Below are positions 50,821 to 60,540 of a stretch of 64,000 nt of DNA, in pieces. Position 1 is the stretch's first letter, and the number at the start of each line of letters is the position of its first letter. Source of the stretch: Parabacteroides timonensis (GTDB lineage Bacteria > Bacteroidota > Bacteroidia > Bacteroidales > Tannerellaceae); the NCBI RefSeq assembly GCF_900128505.1, contig NZ_LT669941.1, forward strand, positions 1,649,848-1,713,847, read 5' to 3'. The notes beneath the pieces were generated by a model. The model was not told where the DNA came from, searched no databases, and was given only the letters and a program-made list of their open reading frames with translations. The translations under genes were made by a program, and so were the position numbers.

Positions 50821-50828
50821 TACATTTG
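50821..50828 (+). promoter_or_regulatory. -7 box of the Fic/AsmA operon
   Basis: TACATTTG lies 27 bases before the Fic ATG. The nearest TTG is only 13 bases upstream (50805-50807), too close for an ideal -33. Confidence 0.5.
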
Positions 50829-50855
50829 CAATACTAACGATTAAAACATATCATT

Positions 50856-52238
50856 ATGGCGCATAAGATCGAACAACTATATACGGAATGGCTATCCCTT
50901 CAGCCTTTAAAAGCAGACGACCAAACACGACTGAACCAAAAATTCATGTTAGAATTCAATTACAACTCTAACCATATCGAAGGAAATACGCTGACTTACG
51001 GACAAACCGAGCTCCTATTGCTATTTGGGAAAGTAGTCGAGGCAGCCAACATGAAAGACTTGGAAGAGATGAAAGCACATAATGTCGGACTGAAAATGAT
51101 GCAAACGGAGGCTATGGAAAAAGAAAAACCTCTGACGGAAACATTCATTCGTCAGCTTCATCTGACACTCTTACGGGAAGATTATACAATCTTCCGTACA
51201 CTCCCTGACGGACAAACGACTTCCTATATAATTCATGCCGGAACATACAAAACACGTCCCAACTCCGTCATTACTGTAACAGGAGAACGTTTCGAATACG
51301 CTTCACCCGAAGAGACTCCTGCCCTGATGAGCGATTTGGTTGCCTGGTATAATGCGGCAGAAGCCGAAGGGGCATTAACGCCGGTCGAGCTGGCTGCATT
51401 ATTTCATTACCGCTACATCCGAATCCATCCTTTTGAGGACGGGAACGGGCGAATCGCCCGACTGATAGTGAATTATATATTATCCCGCCACAATTATCCG
51501 ATGATCGTGGTTAAGAGTAAAGATAAAGAAAATTATTTGACAGCATTAAATCGTTGCGACGTTGCTGTCGGCCCTACTCCATCTGTCGGTGCACATGCTG
51601 AACTATCGCAAATACAACCGCTTGTAAGTTATATGGAAGGTTGCCTCGAAAGGGCATTGACAACTTGCATTAAGGCTGCCAAAGGAGAAAGTATCGAGGA
51701 AGAGGATGATTTTGAGAAGCAACTGGCAATACTAAAACGGACTGCTAAGAAAGAGGTCGATAAGAACGAGAAACAAGATACTCCGCAAAATAAAGTGGAT
51801 ATATTCAATCTGTTTCATCGCCCGTTCGCCCAAAAACTACTTGAAACGTTAAAGCCGGCTACAGAGTTCTTTAATACGTTTACTGTTCACTATAATATGA
51901 CTAAAAATAGAGACTCTATAAGTAGTGGCAGTTTCTTTAACTTAAATGAAAAGGTAGAATTGTCCATTGATAACTTATCAGAAAAAGATATGGGCATTCT
52001 GACTGAAGCTCAGTCAATCATGTTCCATATGGCATTCCAGGGAGTAAGAGCCGAATTTAACATGAAAGACACACCTATTTTTAAACAAGCAAGTGTCCTG
52101 TTTGATTATTCCTTTTACACATTCAATGAGAAAAGCTATAAATACGGAACCTTCCCTTCGGAAGATGAGACAACAGCTTTAATCGATTCGATCAAGAAAG
52201 ATGTTTTACAACGCATCCAAAATGCAATACAAGCCTGA
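50856..52238 (+). CDS. Fic-domain protein with N-terminal inhibitory helix
   Basis: A 460-residue protein. The Fic core has the complete catalytic motif HPFEDGNGRIARL (His, Gly-Asn-Gly-Arg). Near the start SNHIEGN fits the (S/T)xxxE(G/N) inhibitory motif, so it is a class II Fic with autoinhibition. The C-terminal half (residues about 270-460) is Lys/Glu-rich with no known domain. Fic proteins transfer AMP to target hydroxyls; the target is unknown. One base separates its stop from the AsmA-like start. Confidence 0.93.
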   Translation: MAHKIEQLYTEWLSLQPLKADDQTRLNQKFMLEFNYNSNHIEGNTLTYGQTELLLLFGKVVEAANMKDLEEMKAHNVGLKMMQTEAMEKEKPLTETFIRQLHLTLLREDYTIFRTLPDGQTTSYIIHAGTYKTRPNSVITVTGERFEYASPEETPALMSDLVAWYNAAEAEGALTPVELAALFHYRYIRIHPFEDGNGRIARLIVNYILSRHNYPMIVVKSKDKENYLTALNRCDVAVGPTPSVGAHAELSQIQPLVSYMEGCLERALTTCIKAAKGESIEEEDDFEKQLAILKRTAKKEVDKNEKQDTPQNKVDIFNLFHRPFAQKLLETLKPATEFFNTFTVHYNMTKNRDSISSGSFFNLNEKVELSIDNLSEKDMGILTEAQSIMFHMAFQGVRAEFNMKDTPIFKQASVLFDYSFYTFNEKSYKYGTFPSEDETTALIDSIKKDVLQRIQNAIQA

Positions 52239-52239
52239 T

Positions 52240-55200
52240 ATGAAGAAGATCAATAAAAAAGTCATCACGATTGTTATCGCCTTACTCGTAACCCTGTTCT
52301 TTATCCTACCGGGTATCGGTTTCAGTATACTTAACTGGGGAGTACTGCCTCCGGAAAAACTGACTCCGCTCGTTATCGAGCAAACGAATAAATTCCTTGA
52401 TGCACACCTCGATTGCGAACGGATCGAATTGACTTACTTCGAGACCTATCCGCATCTGGGAATCAAACTGATCAACGGACACCTGATATCACACGCCGCA
52501 GAAGATTCGACGGCACATACCGAAGAACTGGCTATCCCTTCCGACTCACTATTGGCATTCAAACAGGTAGTGATCTCGTTCCGTCCAACCGATTACCTGT
52601 TCGGCGGCAAGATAACGGTTGGCGAGGTAAATATAGAAGAACCCCGCTTCTACGGCTATGTCAACAAGAAAGGTTCAGCCAACTGGGATATCTATTCGAG
52701 CGAACCCGACTCTGCTGCAACCGACAAGAAGCCCTTGCCCCCCATCGACTTACAGAAAGTACGCATTACCAACGGCCGTTTCACTTACGACGACCGCCAG
52801 GGCGACCTGTTTGCCGAGATAAACGGTTTCTTCCTCAGTCTCGATGGCTCACTGACTACCGGAGGTAACAAGCTGGATGTCGAAACAGGCTGTACCTCCA
52901 TTCTCTTCAGCAGCCCGACTTATACACTCGCAAACAAACTGGCCCTAAAACTGAAAAGCCAACTCCTGCTCTCGGATAACTACAACACCGTGACGCTGAA
53001 CAATGCAGAATTACTGGTAAACAACCTACCTTTCACCGCCGACGGTTCCGTCAGCAGCCTGCCTTTGCTGAAACAGACACGTATCGATATGGAAGTCGGG
53101 CTTAAGATATCCGACATGAATGACCTGCTTCATTTCATACCGGACGCTTATTTCCAGAACCGGGATAAGACTGTTGCGAAAGGTTCTATCATTATGGAGG
53201 GGAATATACATGGTTTCCTGGGCGACAGTATTGTGCCGTCTGTTAACCTGTGTTGCAAGATAGAAAACGGTTCTTATCATATGAAGGGGGTCAAACAGGG
53301 AATCGATACCCTGCAAATGGATATGGATCTGCATCTGAACGGCATGTATCCCGACTCGTCGTTCCTTTCCCTCGAACAACTGACACTGAAAGGACTGACC
53401 ACCTCCCTCGATATGCAGGGCAAAGTCAGCAATCTGCTGACCTCACCGAATGTGGATACAAACATAAAAGGAAAAATCGACTTCACCCGTCTGGCAAAAG
53501 AATTCATTAATCCGGATACCTTGTTCCTGCAAGGGGTGATGGATGCCGATCTCTCCGCCTCTTTTAATGTAGACGACCTATTGAACAGCCAGTACGGAAA
53601 GGTTCATGCTTCCGGCCGCCTGAATATTGACACGCTGAAAGCTTACAGCCTGCCGCTTGGAATGGATGTGTTTATTGCCAAAGCACATTTTTCCGTAGAC
53701 TCGACAGGGCTGAGTAGTTCGTATCTGGACAACAAAGACTTGTTGAGTATGTCAATGTCGGTAGACAGCCTGAACGTCAAATACCAGGATGCTATAAGTA
53801 CCAACATAAGTAAGTTGGCTATACAGGCAAAGACTTCTCCTGTAATAGATACAACAGCCGTTATCCCGATGACAGGTCAAATCAGATTCGATTATCTGCG
53901 TACCCGTCTGCCGGATTCCGTATTACTGGTAGCCGGAAAGACTGTATTGAAAGGGGGGATCAAATCTTCGGCTTCCGACAAACGGATACCGACACTCGGG
54001 GCTACGATCTCCGTCGATACGCTACGTTATTTTATTATCCCCATGCGTACCGGGATGATACTTTCGGAAAATACATTTAATCTGGAAGCCCTACCTTACC
54101 GTGATGCGATGCGTCAGCGATGGCTTGCCCGGACAGATACGGCCACACGTACCAACTCAGCAAGACGGCCACGTCGTACAAGGACAACAGGCAGCCAGGT
54201 TCAAATAGACTCCACCGACGTCACCTCCCAACTATTACGACAGTGGGAAGTGCGGGGCAGCCTCTCGTTCAAACAGATGCGCGGGTTCAGCCGGATGATG
54301 CCTATCCCGATGAAAATCGATCAGACAACATTGAAATTTAACACAAACGATATCACTCTCACCGATGCTCGTCTGCACCTGGGCAAAAGCGATTTCATGC
54401 TGAACGGAGAAATCAAAAGTATCCGTCAGGCCATGTTGCGGGGAGGCAAGTTGAGAGGAAATTTCTCCCTTACCTCTGATTATATCGATTGCAACCAATT
54501 GATAAAAGCAATAAACTCCGGCATGCAATATGCCGAATTACAAGAGTCCACCGGCCATACCGGTATAGATGCGGAAAGCCTGGCGACCATGGATACCCAT
54601 ATCTTACAGGATTCTATTTCCGTAGCCTCACTCGACACGACCGATCAGGTATTCGTTATTCCGGCCAATCTGGATATGACACTCCATACCAATGCGAAAA
54701 AGATAGACTTCAAAGATGCCGAACTGAGTAATGTGGAAGGCGAAATTATTATCCGCGATCAAAGCGTCAACCTGAGTAACCTGGCGATGAACTCAAACAT
54801 CGGCCGTGGAAATATGACGATGTTCTATACGGCAAAAGATAGCCGAGGGGCATCTGCCGGCTTCGATCTCGACATGGAAGATGTAATGGTTGAGAAACTG
54901 ATCAGCCTGTACCCTGCTATCGACACACTGGTACCGATGTTACGTTCGTTTGAAGGAGTAGTGGATTGCCAGATCACAGCAACTTGTAAGATGGACTCCA
55001 TGATGTCGCTCGAACTTCCGTCTCTGCATTCGGCTTGTTACCTGCATGGTGAAAACATGGTATTGCTGGATGGCGAGACGTTTACCGAAATATCGAAAAC
55101 GCTTATGTTCAAGAATAAAAAACGGAATGTGATAGATAGCATTTCGGTCGACCTGGCCATCAAGGACAATAAAATAGAGGTATTCCCCTTCCTTGTCGAA

Positions 55201-55536
55201 ATGGACCGTTATAAAGTAGCTGTCGGAGGTACGCATAATCTCGATATGACATTCAACTATCACCTATCAGTATTAAAATCACCCGTTCCATTCAAGCTGG
55301 GGATAGATATTACCGGTAATCTGGATAATTTCAAATACAAGATCGTGAAATGCCGCTATAAAGATCTCTTCAAGCCGGCCAAAGAAGCCGAACTGGATAG
55401 CACGCGCACAAATGTCCGCAAAGAAATACGCGAGTCGATACGTAAACAAATAAAAGAGACTGCTCCCGAATTGGTGAGCAGCCTCTCTTCAAATCATTCA
55501 GCGACTTCTCCAGATGGAGAAACCAATGTTTTGTAA
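52240..55536 (+). CDS. AsmA-family large periplasmic protein
   Basis: A 1098-residue protein started at ATG 52240 (MKKINKKVITIVIALLV) and not at the upstream 52201. N-terminal membrane anchor (about residues 7-26), AsmA N-domain, then a long beta-rich body and the AsmA_2-type C-domain (about residues 850-1060). Relatives span the periplasm and move phospholipids or affect outer-membrane assembly. Its last codons hold a hairpin that on the minus strand would terminate rfbCB. The stop is directly adjacent to the rfbB stop (55536/55537). Confidence 0.87.
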   Translation: MKKINKKVITIVIALLVTLFFILPGIGFSILNWGVLPPEKLTPLVIEQTNKFLDAHLDCERIELTYFETYPHLGIKLINGHLISHAAEDSTAHTEELAIPSDSLLAFKQVVISFRPTDYLFGGKITVGEVNIEEPRFYGYVNKKGSANWDIYSSEPDSAATDKKPLPPIDLQKVRITNGRFTYDDRQGDLFAEINGFFLSLDGSLTTGGNKLDVETGCTSILFSSPTYTLANKLALKLKSQLLLSDNYNTVTLNNAELLVNNLPFTADGSVSSLPLLKQTRIDMEVGLKISDMNDLLHFIPDAYFQNRDKTVAKGSIIMEGNIHGFLGDSIVPSVNLCCKIENGSYHMKGVKQGIDTLQMDMDLHLNGMYPDSSFLSLEQLTLKGLTTSLDMQGKVSNLLTSPNVDTNIKGKIDFTRLAKEFINPDTLFLQGVMDADLSASFNVDDLLNSQYGKVHASGRLNIDTLKAYSLPLGMDVFIAKAHFSVDSTGLSSSYLDNKDLLSMSMSVDSLNVKYQDAISTNISKLAIQAKTSPVIDTTAVIPMTGQIRFDYLRTRLPDSVLLVAGKTVLKGGIKSSASDKRIPTLGATISVDTLRYFIIPMRTGMILSENTFNLEALPYRDAMRQRWLARTDTATRTNSARRPRRTRTTGSQVQIDSTDVTSQLLRQWEVRGSLSFKQMRGFSRMMPIPMKIDQTTLKFNTNDITLTDARLHLGKSDFMLNGEIKSIRQAMLRGGKLRGNFSLTSDYIDCNQLIKAINSGMQYAELQESTGHTGIDAESLATMDTHILQDSISVASLDTTDQVFVIPANLDMTLHTNAKKIDFKDAELSNVEGEIIIRDQSVNLSNLAMNSNIGRGNMTMFYTAKDSRGASAGFDLDMEDVMVEKLISLYPAIDTLVPMLRSFEGVVDCQITATCKMDSMMSLELPSLHSACYLHGENMVLLDGETFTEISKTLMFKNKKRNVIDSISVDLAIKDNKIEVFPFLVEMDRYKVAVGGTHNLDMTFNYHLSVLKSPVPFKLGIDITGNLDNFKYKIVKCRYKDLFKPAKEAELDSTRTNVRKEIRESIRKQIKETAPELVSSLSSNHSATSPDGETNVL
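55452..55486 (-). terminator. Terminator for rfbCB embedded in the AsmA-like coding sequence
   Basis: On the minus strand AGAGGCTGCTC pairs with GAGCAGTCTCT over 11 bp (one G.U pair, 10-base loop) and is followed by TTTTATTTG. On the + strand the same site has an A.C mismatch, so it favours the minus direction. It lies 51 bases past the rfbB stop, inside the last codons of the AsmA-like gene. Confidence 0.65.
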
Positions 55537-56676
55537 TTAACGGCCGGAGTACATCCGGTCGTAATATTTCATATAATCGCCGCCGGTAATATCTTCTACC
55601 CATTGTTGGTTTTCCAGATACCATCGGATCGTTTTTACGATACCGACCTCAAAGCTGGTTTCAGGTGTCCAGCCGAGTTCTTCCGATATTTTTGTCGGGT
55701 CGATGGCATAGCGCTGATCGTGTCCGAGGCGGTCTTTCACAAAAGTGATCAGGCTGTCGTTAATCCAGTCGATCGAAATCTGTCCATCCGGGCCAATCTC
55801 CTTCTTCTTGAGCATCTGGCGGTACTCGGGCTGCTCGGTCATTAACCGGTGGATTGTGCTGATGGTCAGTTTAACGATTTCAATATTCTGCTTTTCGTTA
55901 TGACCACCTACATTATATACCTCTCCTACCCGTCCGCGATGAATAACGGCATCGATAGCCTTGCAATGGTCTTCTACATACAGCCAATCTCTTACATTCG
56001 TTCCGTCGCCATACACCGGCAGGGATTTACCCTCCAGGATATTCTTGATGATCAGTGGGATCAGCTTCTCCGGAAAATGATAAGGGCCATAATTATTAGA
56101 ACAGCGGGTGATACTTACGGGCATTTTATAGGTATCGGAATAGGCTTTTACAAACAAGTCGGCGCTGGTCTTGGAAGCACTATACGGACTTCTCGGGTCC
56201 AACGGGGTAGTTTCGTGGAAATATCCCTCTGCTCCCAGACTGCCATACACCTCATCGGTCGATACCTGATGGAAACGGACTCCTTCCCTCCATTGAGGAT
56301 AGCCGGTTTCGTCTTTTCCTGTCACCCAGGCTCTGCGGGCAGCATCGAGCAAGTTCTGTGTTCCCAAGATGTTGGTTACGAGAAATAACTGCGGATTTTC
56401 AATACTACGGTCCACATGGCTCTCTGCAGCAAAGTTGACCACATAATCGAAGTTATACTTTGCAAAAAGTTCATCAGCCAGAGCACGGTCACAGATATCT
56501 CCTTTTACAAATTCGCAACGCTTGCCATCAATATCTTCCGCAATCGTGCCCAAATTGCCTGCATAAGTCAACAGGTCGAGAATCACGATTTTTATATCCT
56601 GATGTTCCGCCAGCATATATTTGATAAAGTTAGCACCAATAAAACCGGCTGCACCGGTAACCAGATAAGTCTTCAT
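55537..56676 (-). CDS. rfbB: dTDP-glucose 4,6-dehydratase
   Basis: A 379-residue SDR enzyme: GAAGFIGANFIKYML NAD site, catalytic STDEVYGS and YSASKTSADL (YxxxK). Makes dTDP-4-keto-6-deoxyglucose in dTDP-rhamnose and related sugar synthesis. The operon partner rfbC is 8 bases upstream; rfbA and rfbD are not in this window. Confidence 0.96.
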   Translation of the reverse strand: MKTYLVTGAAGFIGANFIKYMLAEHQDIKIVILDLLTYAGNLGTIAEDIDGKRCEFVKGDICDRALADELFAKYNFDYVVNFAAESHVDRSIENPQLFLVTNILGTQNLLDAARRAWVTGKDETGYPQWREGVRFHQVSTDEVYGSLGAEGYFHETTPLDPRSPYSASKTSADLFVKAYSDTYKMPVSITRCSNNYGPYHFPEKLIPLIIKNILEGKSLPVYGDGTNVRDWLYVEDHCKAIDAVIHRGRVGEVYNVGGHNEKQNIEIVKLTISTIHRLMTEQPEYRQMLKKKEIGPDGQISIDWINDSLITFVKDRLGHDQRYAIDPTKISEELGWTPETSFEVGIVKTIRWYLENQQWVEDITGGDYMKYYDRMYSGR

Positions 56677-56684
56677 CGTCCGTA

Positions 56685-57245
56685 TTATTTAAATGTAAAA
56701 TTATATTCTGCCGCACTCAATAGCGGGGCTTTTGTATCTTTCTCTGATAAATTCACTGCATCTATGTCTGTGATTCCCCAATCTACACCAATTGCCGGAT
56801 CGTTAAACCGCAAGCCTCTTTCATGGCTTGGCATATAAGGATTATCTACCTTATAGGTAAAAACGGCTTCTTCGCTCAACACATGAAATCCATGGGCAAA
56901 TCCTTGTGGAATAAAAAACTGGCGTTTGTTCTCTGCGGAAAGTTCGACAGCTACATACTTACCGAACGTCGGAGAACCGGTACGAAGATCGACAGCCACA
57001 TCCAATACCCGTCCTGTTATCACCCGTACCAACTTCGACTGCGAATAAGGAGCCAGCTGGTAATGCAGTCCTCTCAGTACTCCCCTGGAAGAGCAGGATT
57101 CATTGTCCTGTATAAAATTTATTTTACCAATGTGTTGTTCAAACTCTGCCTGCTTATAAGCTTCCATAAAATATCCCCTCGCATCATTAAACACTTTTGG
57201 TTCAATGATCCAGACACCGGGTATTTCCGTTTCTATATAATTCAT
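56685..57245 (-). CDS. rfbC: dTDP-4-dehydrorhamnose 3,5-epimerase
   Basis: A 186-residue cupin epimerase: GVLRGLHYQ (catalytic His), VLDVAVDLRTGSPTFGKYV, and FIPQGFAHGFHVLSEEA. Converts dTDP-4-keto-6-deoxyglucose to dTDP-4-keto-rhamnose. Transcribed with rfbB on the minus strand. Confidence 0.96.
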   Translation of the reverse strand: MNYIETEIPGVWIIEPKVFNDARGYFMEAYKQAEFEQHIGKINFIQDNESCSSRGVLRGLHYQLAPYSQSKLVRVITGRVLDVAVDLRTGSPTFGKYVAVELSAENKRQFFIPQGFAHGFHVLSEEAVFTYKVDNPYMPSHERGLRFNDPAIGVDWGITDIDAVNLSEKDTKAPLLSAAEYNFTFK

Positions 57246-57333
57246 TCCTTTATATTTATACTAACAGGAGACAAAGTAACTTCTTTTTCCTTAGTTCTGC
57301 AACTATCAACACCTGCAAAAAGAATGAAAAAGA

Positions 57334-57365
57334 TTTGCATATTCCAAACATAATGCCTTTCTTTG
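57334..57365 (+). promoter_or_regulatory. Promoter of the tRNA-Cys genes
   Basis: TTTG (57334-57337), a 20-base spacer and TTTCTTTG (57358-57365), one base off the TAnnTTTG consensus, 37 bases before the first tRNA. Confidence 0.5.
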
Positions 57366-57402
57366 CACTCGCAAAAACGATAAGACATCATTTGAAACAA
57401 AC

Positions 57403-57474
57403 GGTTCCTTGGATGAGTGGCTTAGTCAGCGGTCTGCAAAACCGTGTACGGCGGTTCGAATCCGCCAGGAACCT
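57403..57474 (+). tRNA. tRNA-Cys (GCA), copy 1
   Basis: Acceptor stem GGTTCCT / AGGAACC with discriminator T as in tRNA-Cys, D arm, anticodon loop CTGCAAA (anticodon GCA), T arm GGCGGTTCGAATCCGCC. CCA follows directly in the DNA (57475-57477). Confidence 0.97.
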
Positions 57475-57513
57475 CCAAAGAGATAAACTCATCGTTGAAG
57501 CAAAATAAAGTCC

Positions 57514-57585
57514 GGTTCCTTGGATGAGTGGCTTAGTCAGTGGTCTGCAAAACCATGTACGGCGGTTCGAATCCGCCAGGAACCT
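57514..57585 (+). tRNA. tRNA-Cys (GCA), copy 2
   Basis: Nearly identical to copy 1, 111 bases downstream; one base pair of the anticodon stem is T-A in place of C-G, and CCA is not encoded. Probably processed from the same transcript. Confidence 0.96.
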
Positions 57586-57596
57586 CAATATTACTG

Positions 57597-57635
57597 AAAA
57601 GCATCTGATGGTTTAACTTTCGGATGCTTTTTTTG
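57597..57635 (+). terminator. Terminator of the tRNA-Cys transcript
   Basis: AAAAGCATC pairs with GATGCTTTT over 9 bp, followed by TTTTTTT. Confidence 0.8.
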
Positions 57636-57722
57636 TGTTCAAATCAGAACTTCAATTCAGTAATTATTTGCCACCTCTATTTCTTTTAACGTATTCCATG
57701 CTATTAGATTCCCAAATTCTGC

Positions 57723-57730
57723 TACCTTTG
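57723..57730 (+). promoter_or_regulatory. -7 box of the nrdAB promoter
   Basis: TACCTTTG, at 57723-57730, puts transcription start near 57737, just before the riboswitch. Confidence 0.6.
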
Positions 57731-57744
57731 CTTTTGAACTGGTT

Positions 57745-57930
57745 TCGGATGGATTTCCTTCCATTCGGATTAAAAGGGAATCGGGTGAAAATCCCGAACA
57801 GTCCCGCTGCTGTAAAACTCCGCTCTACTTTCCGATAAAGACAATTGCCACTGGAGGTCCTCCCTTTAAAGGGAGGACACCGGGAAGGTATCGGAAATTA
57901 AGGAGTCAGTCAGAAGACCTGCCGTTCATT
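57745..57930 (+). ncRNA. Cobalamin (B12) riboswitch
   Basis: The conserved core is visible: GGGAATCGGGTGAAAATCC, CCGAACAGTCCCGCTGCTGTAA, GCCACTGG near 57847, GGGAAGG near 57882, and the B12 box AGTCAGAAGACCTGCC at about 57907-57923. This is the adenosylcobalamin-type aptamer. It lies 76 bases before the nrdA ATG (58006) and, with the terminator and promoter described separately, fills the 420-base stretch after the tRNAs. It should lower nrdAB expression when B12 is available. Confidence 0.93.
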
Positions 57931-58005
57931 AAAGGCTGTTTCTACTCGTGGGGATAGGGGAACAGTACGAAAGTATACTCTAATTTTATTTTTCAAAAGT
58001 ATCTC

Positions 58006-60525
58006 ATGGAAATAACCAAGAGAAATGGGGCATCCGAACCTTATAACAGGGAGAAAATAACCGTTGCCATCCGGAAAAGCTTTGCCAGTACCGGACAGGA
58101 AATAGCGGACGAAAACATCCGCAGCATGGTGGATGAAGTGGAGCGTTTTGTAAACAGCAATGTAGCAAACCGCAGTGTAGAACGCATTCAGGACGAAGTG
58201 GAACGTAGCCTGATGGAACATGGTTTTTATGCCGAAGCTAAAAACTATATACTCTATCGCTGGCAACGGACGGAACGAAGGAAAGCCCTCAATCACATTA
58301 CACATGAAGTGGGTGATACGACCATTATGGAGACACTCAAAGCTATACAGGATAAATTCACTGCCAACGAATACAGTCTGACTATACTGGCTGAGAAATT
58401 TTTCAGTTTCTGTAAACCTGAAATGCCATCCAAAGAACGACTGACGGCACTCATCAAAGCGGCAGTAGAACTGACTACACAGGAAGCTCCCGACTGGGAA
58501 TTCATTGCAGCCCGTCTATTAAACTTCCAGTTGGCAAAGAAACTAAAAAAACAGGAAGAAGCTGTCGGTATCCATACATTCTATGATAAATTAAGCTATC
58601 TCACCAACGAAGGATTATATGGTAACTATATACTGGCTAATTACTCTCAGCAAGAGATAGAAGAAGCTGCCGGATTTATCTGTCCGGAAAGAAATGAACT
58701 GTTTAATTATTCAGGACTGGATTTACTGGCGAAACGCTACCTTATCCGTACCCGTTCTCATGAACCGGTAGAATCCGTACAGGAAATGTTTCTGGGAATC
58801 GCCCTGCATCTTGCCATGCCCGAACAGCACGACCGGATGTTGTGGGTTAAAAAGTTCTACGACCTGTTGAGTAGCCTCCAGGTTACGATGGCAACTCCTA
58901 CGCTTTCCAACGCACGCAAGCCTTATCACCAACTTTCCAGTTGCTTTATCGATACCGTACCCGACAGCCTGGAAGGTATCTACCGCAGTATTGACAATTT
59001 TGCGATGGTCAGCAAGTTTGGCGGAGGTATGGGGATGTACTTCGGGAAAGTACGTGCCACAGGTGGTAATATACGAGGATTTAAAGGAGTTGCCGGAGGT
59101 GTGATCCGTTGGATGAAACTGGTAAACGATACAGCTGTCGCCGTAGATCAATTGGGTATGCGGCAGGGAGCCGTAGCAGTGTATCTCGACGTTTGGCACA
59201 AAGATTTACCTGAATTTCTCCAACTCCGTACCAATAATGGCGACGACCGGATGAAAGCCCATGATATATTTCCGGCAGTATGTTATCCCGACCTGTTCTG
59301 GCGCATGGCAAAAGAAGACCTGAACCAGATATGGTATCTGTTTTGCCCGAATGAGATAATGACTATCAAAGGATATTGCCTGGAAGATTATTATGGCGAA
59401 GAATGGGAACAAAGATATCTGGACTGTGTGAACGATAATCGCCTTTCAAAACGCAGTATAAGTATTAAAGATATTATCAGGCTGGTATTGCGCTCGGCTG
59501 TAGAAACCGGTACTCCTTTCACTTTCAACCGTGACACCGTAAACCGTGCCAACCCTAATCCTCACCGGGGTATCATTTACTGTTCGAACTTATGTACGGA
59601 AATAGCACAGAACATGTCATCCATCGAATCCGTCTCTACTGAAATCCTCACAGAGAACGGTGATACAGTCGTGGTGAAAACAGTTCGCCCAGGCGATTTC
59701 GTGGTATGTAATCTAGCCAGCTTATCACTTGGGCATTTGCCGTTGGAAGATGAACAACAGATGAAAGAAAAGGTGGCGACAGTGGTCCGTGCACTCGATA
59801 ATGTGATCGACCTTAATTTCTATCCCGTACCCTTTGCACAGATAACGAATCATCGTTACCGCAGTATCGGCCTTGGGGTAAGCGGTTACCATCACGCGCT
59901 TGCCGTACGCGGCATCCGTTGGGAAAGCGATGAACATCTGACTTTTATGGACAAAGTATTTGAGCGTATCAACTATGCGGCTATTGAAGCCAGTGCTGAA
60001 TTGGCAAAAGAAAAAGGGCGGTACGAATATTTTGAAGGAAGCGACTGGCAAACCGGAGCTTATTTCATAAAACGAGGATACAAATCGGCGGAATGGAACC
60101 GGTTACAGGAAAAAGTCAGGGTAAATGGCATGAGAAATGCCTATCTTCTTGCCATAGCCCCTACCAGCAGTACAAGCATTATCTCAGGAACAACCGCAGG
60201 AATAGATCCGGCGATGAAACGTTTCTTCCTCGAAGAAAAGAAAGGTACCATGCTTCCGCGCGTAGCTCCTGCCTTGTCGGACAAGACTTATTGGTTATAT
60301 AAAAGCGCCTACCAGATAGACCAGCAATGGAGTATCCGTGCTGCGGGTGTCCGGCAACAACATATCGATCAGGCACAAAGCATGAATCTATATATCACCA
60401 ACGAGTTCACCATGAAACAATTACTCAACCTTTATCTGCTGGCTTGGGAATGCGGAGTGAAAACGGTATATTATGTTCGAAGTAAATCACTGGAAGTAGA
60501 AGAATGTGAAAGTTGTACATCATAA
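58006..60525 (+). CDS. nrdA: Class I ribonucleoside-diphosphate reductase, alpha subunit
   Basis: An 839-residue NrdA: N-terminal ATP-cone (ITKRNGASEPYNREKITVAI), catalytic barrel with SSCFIDTVPDSLEGIY, NLCTEI and APTSSTSIISGTTAGIDPAM, and the C-terminal redox pair CESC. Makes dNDPs with the NrdB radical; needs no B12. Downstream of the cobalamin riboswitch and 15 bases from nrdB. It is the oxygen-dependent class, unusual for a strict anaerobe, though Bacteroides carry it. Confidence 0.97.
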   Translation: MEITKRNGASEPYNREKITVAIRKSFASTGQEIADENIRSMVDEVERFVNSNVANRSVERIQDEVERSLMEHGFYAEAKNYILYRWQRTERRKALNHITHEVGDTTIMETLKAIQDKFTANEYSLTILAEKFFSFCKPEMPSKERLTALIKAAVELTTQEAPDWEFIAARLLNFQLAKKLKKQEEAVGIHTFYDKLSYLTNEGLYGNYILANYSQQEIEEAAGFICPERNELFNYSGLDLLAKRYLIRTRSHEPVESVQEMFLGIALHLAMPEQHDRMLWVKKFYDLLSSLQVTMATPTLSNARKPYHQLSSCFIDTVPDSLEGIYRSIDNFAMVSKFGGGMGMYFGKVRATGGNIRGFKGVAGGVIRWMKLVNDTAVAVDQLGMRQGAVAVYLDVWHKDLPEFLQLRTNNGDDRMKAHDIFPAVCYPDLFWRMAKEDLNQIWYLFCPNEIMTIKGYCLEDYYGEEWEQRYLDCVNDNRLSKRSISIKDIIRLVLRSAVETGTPFTFNRDTVNRANPNPHRGIIYCSNLCTEIAQNMSSIESVSTEILTENGDTVVVKTVRPGDFVVCNLASLSLGHLPLEDEQQMKEKVATVVRALDNVIDLNFYPVPFAQITNHRYRSIGLGVSGYHHALAVRGIRWESDEHLTFMDKVFERINYAAIEASAELAKEKGRYEYFEGSDWQTGAYFIKRGYKSAEWNRLQEKVRVNGMRNAYLLAIAPTSSTSIISGTTAGIDPAMKRFFLEEKKGTMLPRVAPALSDKTYWLYKSAYQIDQQWSIRAAGVRQQHIDQAQSMNLYITNEFTMKQLLNLYLLAWECGVKTVYYVRSKSLEVEECESCTS

Positions 60526-60540
60526 AAAACTATAAGAACG

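Noticed and set aside
57403..57585. tRNA-Cys duplication as att sites of an island
   Set aside because: Only 39 bases lie between the copies and they carry no gene.
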